Origin: Candidatus Iainarchaeum sp.
Lineage (GTDB): Archaea > Iainarchaeota > Iainarchaeia > Iainarchaeales > JAAZKV01
NCBI GenBank assembly: GCA_028691435.1
Contig: JAQUZG010000001.1
Location: forward strand, 18,206 to 82,205
Length of the DNA stretch: 64,000 nucleotides
Reading direction: 5' to 3'
Shown: in pieces, positions 62,128 to 64,000 of the stretch
Layout: every line of letters starts with the position of its first letter
Position numbering within the stretch: the first letter of the stretch is position 1
Program-made: the position numbers and the translations under genes
Notes under the pieces: model-generated
What the model was told of the DNA's origin: nothing
What the model saw: the letters and a program-made list of their open reading frames with translations, nothing else
Database searches by the model: none

Positions 62128-62147
62128 ATATGAAAATATATTCATAT
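62128..62147 (+). promoter_or_regulatory. ArsR/SmtB-type operator
   Basis: ATATGAA and TTCATAT are perfect inverted halves around AATATA, giving TGAA-N6-TTCA, the core known for ArsR/SmtB-family operators. It overlaps the likely transcription start and the arsR ATG, so the encoded repressor probably controls its own gene. Confidence 0.7.
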
Positions 62148-62460
62148 GAAGAAAGATTCATTTAAACTAAATGCTCCACATAAATGTTTTAATGTTCTTG
62201 GCAATGAATTAAGGTATAAAATAATTCAATCTCTTACATTGTCTGAAAAGTCAGTTCTTGAACTATGTAATGAACTTGAAGAAGAACAAAGTAAAATTAG
62301 TCACTCTCTAACTCAATTAAAAGAATGTAGTTTTGTTGATTTTAAAGTAAATGGAAAAGAACGAATTTATTATCTAAAAAGTGATGTGTTTACGAAAAAT
62401 AAACCAATTTTCCAAGCAATTGCAGAACATGTTGAAAAATATTGTAAATATAAATACTAA
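62146..62460 (+). CDS. ArsR-family winged-helix regulator
   Basis: 104 residues with the ArsR fold: FNVLGNELRYKIIQSL, helix-turn-helix VLELCNELEEEQSKISHSLT with recognition helix SKISHSLTQLKE, and wing VDFKVNGKERIYYLKS. Four Cys (CFNVLG, ELCNEL, KECSFV, YCKYKY) could serve as ligands for a metal or Fe-S cluster; the classic ArsR ELCVC site is only partly kept (ELC). It lies 19 nt before iscS with an operator at its start. Confidence 0.88.
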   Translation: MKKDSFKLNAPHKCFNVLGNELRYKIIQSLTLSEKSVLELCNELEEEQSKISHSLTQLKECSFVDFKVNGKERIYYLKSDVFTKNKPIFQAIAEHVEKYCKYKY

Positions 62461-62479
62461 ATATTTTATAGTTGATTTT

Positions 62480-63703
62480 ATGAAGAAAATAGACTCAAAA
62501 AAAATAAATTCAAAAAAATTAAAAACAATTTATTTTGATAATGGTGCGACAACACCTGTGCGAAAAGAAGTATTAAATGTTTCTTTACCATTTTTTTTGA
62601 AAGATTATGCTAATCCAAGTAGTTTTCATTCAACGGGATTAAAAGCAAAAAAAGCACTTGATGAATCTAGAAAAAAAATTGCTCAAATTCTAAATTGTGA
62701 AAAAGATGAAATTATTTTTACAGGTAGTGGAACAGAAAGTATAAATCTTGCAATTAAAGGGATTGCATTTAATGAATTAATTAATTCAATAAAAGATAAT
62801 AGAAAAATTAATGGACATTTTATTACTCAAAAAACAGAACATGACGCAGTTTTGGCTACTATGAAGTGGTTAGAAAAATTAGGATTTGAAATAACTTATT
62901 TAGGCGTAGATAAATATGGATTAATTAATTTAAAAGATTTAAAAAAATCAATAAAATCAAACACATTACTTGTTAGTATAATGTATGCAAATAATGAAAT
63001 TGGAACAATACAAGATTTGCCAGCAATTTCAAGAATATGTAAAGAAAAAAAAGTTTTATTTCATACTGATGCTTGTCAAGGTGGAGAATATTTATTACTT
63101 GATGTAAAAAAACTTGGTGTGGATTTAATGACATTAAATGGAAGTAAAATTTATTCATTTAAAGGGACAGGATTACTTTATAAAAATAAAAATATTAAAA
63201 TCGAACCATTGATTCATGGCGGTGGCCAAGAATTTAATTTACGTTCTGGAACAGAAAATATTGCTGGGATTGTTGCACTTGTAAAAGCGTTAGAAATTGC
63301 AGAAAAAGAAAAAATAATTGAATCAAAAAGATTAACAAAATTAAGAAATTATTTTATAAAAAAAGTAGAAAAAGAAATTCCAAAAACAAAGTTAAACGGC
63401 TCAATTGAAAATAGACTTCCAAATAATATTAATTTTTCATTTTATGGTATTGAAGGCGAATCATTACTTTTGTTACTTAATGAAGCTGGAATAAATGTTT
63501 CTACTGGTTCGGCTTGTTCATCTAAATCCTTAGAAGCAAGTCATGTTTTAATGGCAATTGGTTTGACGCATGAATTAAGTCATTCAAGTATAAGATTTAG
63601 CCTTGGCTACAAATCTACAAAAAAAGAAATTGATTATGTTATTAACACATTAAAAGAAAGTGTAAAAAAATTAAGATTAATGAGTCCACTTTGGGAGGAA
63701 TAA
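62480..63703 (+). CDS. iscS: Cysteine desulfurase IscS
   Basis: 407 residues; PLP enzyme that takes sulfur from cysteine for Fe-S clusters. YFDNGATTPVRKEV, IIFTGSGTESINLAIKG, HTDACQGGEY, the PLP lysine in LNGSKIYSFKGTGLLY and the catalytic Cys in STGSACSSKSLEASH are present. The usual SAHK around the lysine is GSK here. The ATG at 62480 was chosen over an upstream one inside arsR. GGAGGA between this gene and iscU indicates an operon. Confidence 0.94.
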   Translation: MKKIDSKKINSKKLKTIYFDNGATTPVRKEVLNVSLPFFLKDYANPSSFHSTGLKAKKALDESRKKIAQILNCEKDEIIFTGSGTESINLAIKGIAFNELINSIKDNRKINGHFITQKTEHDAVLATMKWLEKLGFEITYLGVDKYGLINLKDLKKSIKSNTLLVSIMYANNEIGTIQDLPAISRICKEKKVLFHTDACQGGEYLLLDVKKLGVDLMTLNGSKIYSFKGTGLLYKNKNIKIEPLIHGGGQEFNLRSGTENIAGIVALVKALEIAEKEKIIESKRLTKLRNYFIKKVEKEIPKTKLNGSIENRLPNNINFSFYGIEGESLLLLLNEAGINVSTGSACSSKSLEASHVLMAIGLTHELSHSSIRFSLGYKSTKKEIDYVINTLKESVKKLRLMSPLWEE

Positions 63704-63705
63704 TT

Positions 63706-64000
63706 ATGCAAGTAGAAGGAGAAAATTGGTTTTATTCAGATATTGTAAAAGAACATTTTCTAAACCCAAAAAATTTTTTAAAAGACAAAAAAGATATTTT
63801 AGATTTTAATGGTTATGGTAAAGTTGGTAATGTAAAATGTGGCGACATAATGGAAATGTGGATTAAAATAAAAAATGACAAAATTATTGATTGTAAATGG
63901 AAAACTTTTGGCTGTGCTAGTGCGATTGCATCTACTTCAATGTTATCTGTTATGTTAACTGAAAATGGTGGAATGAAATTAAATGATGCAATGAAATTAA
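63706..64000 (+). CDS. iscU: Fe-S scaffold protein IscU (partial, cut by window end)
   Basis: The first 98 codons are present. Cluster ligands Cys 45 (GNVKCGDIMEMWIK) and Cys 70 (KWKTFGCASAIAST) are seen; the third should lie beyond the window. GGGAGGA stands 7 nt before ATG, 2 nt after iscS. Confidence 0.93.
   Translation, partial: MQVEGENWFYSDIVKEHFLNPKNFLKDKKDILDFNGYGKVGNVKCGDIMEMWIKIKNDKIIDCKWKTFGCASAIASTSMLSVMLTENGGMKLNDAMKL

Noticed and set aside
1..64000. CRISPR array, insertion sequences or prophage
   Set aside because: No regularly spaced repeats, transposase, integrase or phage structural genes were seen on either strand.

Overview
This window is a stretch of a very AT-rich archaeal chromosome, most likely from a small-genome DPANN lineage of the Woesearchaeota/Pacearchaeota type. 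The archaeal assignment rests on genes seen directly: RadA, RPA with a zinc ribbon, GGGP synthase (archaeal lipids), aIF6, Pelota, ABCE1, Elp3, class I CCA-adding enzyme, aEF1B, RpoK, ribosomal proteins S17e/S19e/L31e/L39e, RNase P Rpp21, HerA and NurA, an archaeal-type SRP RNA, and a tRNA-Arg with a bulge-helix-bulge intron. The DPANN placement is inference from low GC, tight packing, short proteins and QxSxE-type pilins. No mobile element, phage or CRISPR array was seen.

Layout. 0-0.6 kb: tRNA-Lys, tRNA-Phe and a 28-residue Lys/Ala/Pro peptide. 0.8-3.4 kb: KaiC-like ATPase with a membrane-anchored surface protein, divergent from a RaiA/HPF-like protein. 3.5-6.6 kb: SRP RNA, a bacterial-type tRNA-guanine transglycosylase, an HD phosphohydrolase and RadA. 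6.8-13.8 kb: a deoxynucleotide/thymidylate region: tandem-domain ThyX, GlyA, anaerobic ribonucleotide reductase NrdD with its glycyl-radical segment on a separate 49-codon gene, NrdG, a P-loop kinase and dCMP deaminase. 13.8-21.3 kb: RPA, GGGP synthase, prepilin peptidase, SRP54, LemA-HtpX. 21.4-26 kb: a leftward S19e-L39e-L31e / aIF6 / MazG-like / prefoldin alpha / FtsY block and Rpp21. SRP RNA, SRP54 and FtsY are thus all in one 20-kb stretch. 26-29 kb: tRNAs, thymidylate kinase, a transglutaminase-like exoprotein. 29-36.5 kb: type IV pilus locus (ATPase, two TadC/FlaJ-like membrane proteins, seven small pilins, second prepilin peptidase). 36.5-43.2 kb: membrane proteins, glycosyltransferases, a JAMM-domain protein and a second set of four pilin-like genes. 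43-53 kb: translation genes (Pelota, ABCE1, Elp3, Taw3, CCA enzyme, tRNA-Arg, aEF1B) and a second pilus-type ATPase. 53.7-61.2 kb: Rad50, then leftward NurA-HAD-HerA-unknown-RpoK-S17e. 61.3-64 kb: an ArsR regulator with a clear self-operator, IscS and the start of IscU.

How it fits together. RNR, ThyX, GlyA, dCMP deaminase and Tmk give a nearly complete anaerobic dTTP route. The two pilin sets, two ATPases and two GxGD peptidases make type IV pilus-like surface structures a major theme. The DNA-repair locus has Rad50, HerA and NurA but no recognisable Mre11, and holds an unidentified 506-residue protein. Genes at the head of transcripts often look leaderless (TATA-like box about 26 nt before ATG), whereas internal genes carry a GGTGA/GGAGG ribosome site 4-8 nt before ATG. 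The most unusual observations are the split NrdD, the two-domain ThyX whose halves keep complementary pieces of the signature motif, the ArsR-Isc locus, and the unknown gene beside HerA.
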